Shown here: piece by piece, positions 5,365 to 5,471 of the stretch
Numbering within the stretch: position 1 is the stretch's first letter
Layout: each line of letters opens with the position of its first letter
Assembly: GCA_948815685.1 (NCBI GenBank)
Contig: CAQJOC010000077.1
Span: 1 to 5,471, forward strand
Direction of reading: 5' to 3'
Origin: an uncultured Eubacteriales bacterium
GTDB lineage: Bacteria > Bacillota > Clostridia > Oscillospirales > Acutalibacteraceae
Length of the DNA stretch: 5,471 nucleotides
The notes under the pieces: model-generated
Told to the model about the DNA's origin: nothing
Seen by the model: only the letters and a program-made list of their open reading frames with translations
Databases searched by the model: none
Translations under genes and position numbers: made by a program

Positions 5365-5471
5365 AAATTAAGGAAACACCTTACAAAAGATATCTATAAA
5401 CTTTAAATAGGATTTGTAGGTATATTTTTGTTATATAATAATAATCTTGGTAATCAATAAACATTCATGTG
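5365..5471 (+). other. Spacer after arcC with weak hairpin and promoter-like site
   Basis: A 5-bp hairpin TAAGG/CCTTA (5369-5383) lies five bases after the arcC stop but has no T-tract, so it is at most a weak 3' end. TATAAT at 5434-5439 is a perfect -10 hexamer, but the bases at normal -35 distance (GATTTG) match poorly. It may drive a gene beyond the window. The ATG at 5467 has no ribosome binding site and cannot be assessed. Confidence 0.3.

Noticed and set aside
5467..5471. ATG at the right edge as the start of a next gene
   Set aside because: No ribosome binding site precedes it and only five bases are visible.

Overview
The window is AT-rich bacterial DNA with standard-code genes (Trp is read from TGG), purine-rich Shine-Dalgarno sites (AGGGGAG, GGGAG, GGAGG) and very AT-rich spacers. 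The gene set points to a low-GC, probably anaerobic or fermentative bacterium: GTP-type PEP carboxykinase plus agmatine deiminase and carbamate kinase. AguA resembles the agmatine deiminases of Enterococcus-like Firmicutes, but the sequence alone does not fix the phylum.

Layout. At the left edge, on the minus strand, is the 5' part of a family 2 glycosyltransferase that runs off the window and carries an unexpected N-terminal hydrophobic segment. About 420 bases without a recognisable gene follow. They hold two consecutive minus-strand hairpins with T-tracts (probable terminators) and an AT-rich 13-bp inverted repeat. Next, also on the minus strand, is a complete GTP-dependent PEP carboxykinase (pckG) with all expected active-site motifs and a plausible sigma-70 promoter. 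An 845-base divergent spacer separates pckG from the plus-strand pair aguA-arcC. This spacer is not plain filler. It contains three hairpins in a row, one of them a bidirectional terminator-like structure and one a GC-rich stem, inside a stop-free tract of 82 codons. A dispersed intergenic repeat or a small RNA is possible. The right edge holds about 100 bases of spacer after arcC with a weak promoter-like site.

How the genes work together. AguA deiminates agmatine to N-carbamoylputrescine. A putrescine carbamoyltransferase, not present here, would release putrescine and carbamoyl phosphate. Carbamate kinase then makes ATP from carbamoyl phosphate, giving ammonia and CO2. aguA and arcC overlap as TAATG and are surely co-transcribed. 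The partner transferase and the agmatine/putrescine antiporter are not in the window. pckG is a separate central-carbon gene linking PEP and oxaloacetate, either for gluconeogenesis or, in fermenters, for CO2 fixation toward succinate. The glycosyltransferase is unrelated to both.

I see no CRISPR array, tRNA, rRNA or intact mobile element. The least explained parts are the hairpin cluster at 2713-2847 and the membrane-anchored glycosyltransferase.
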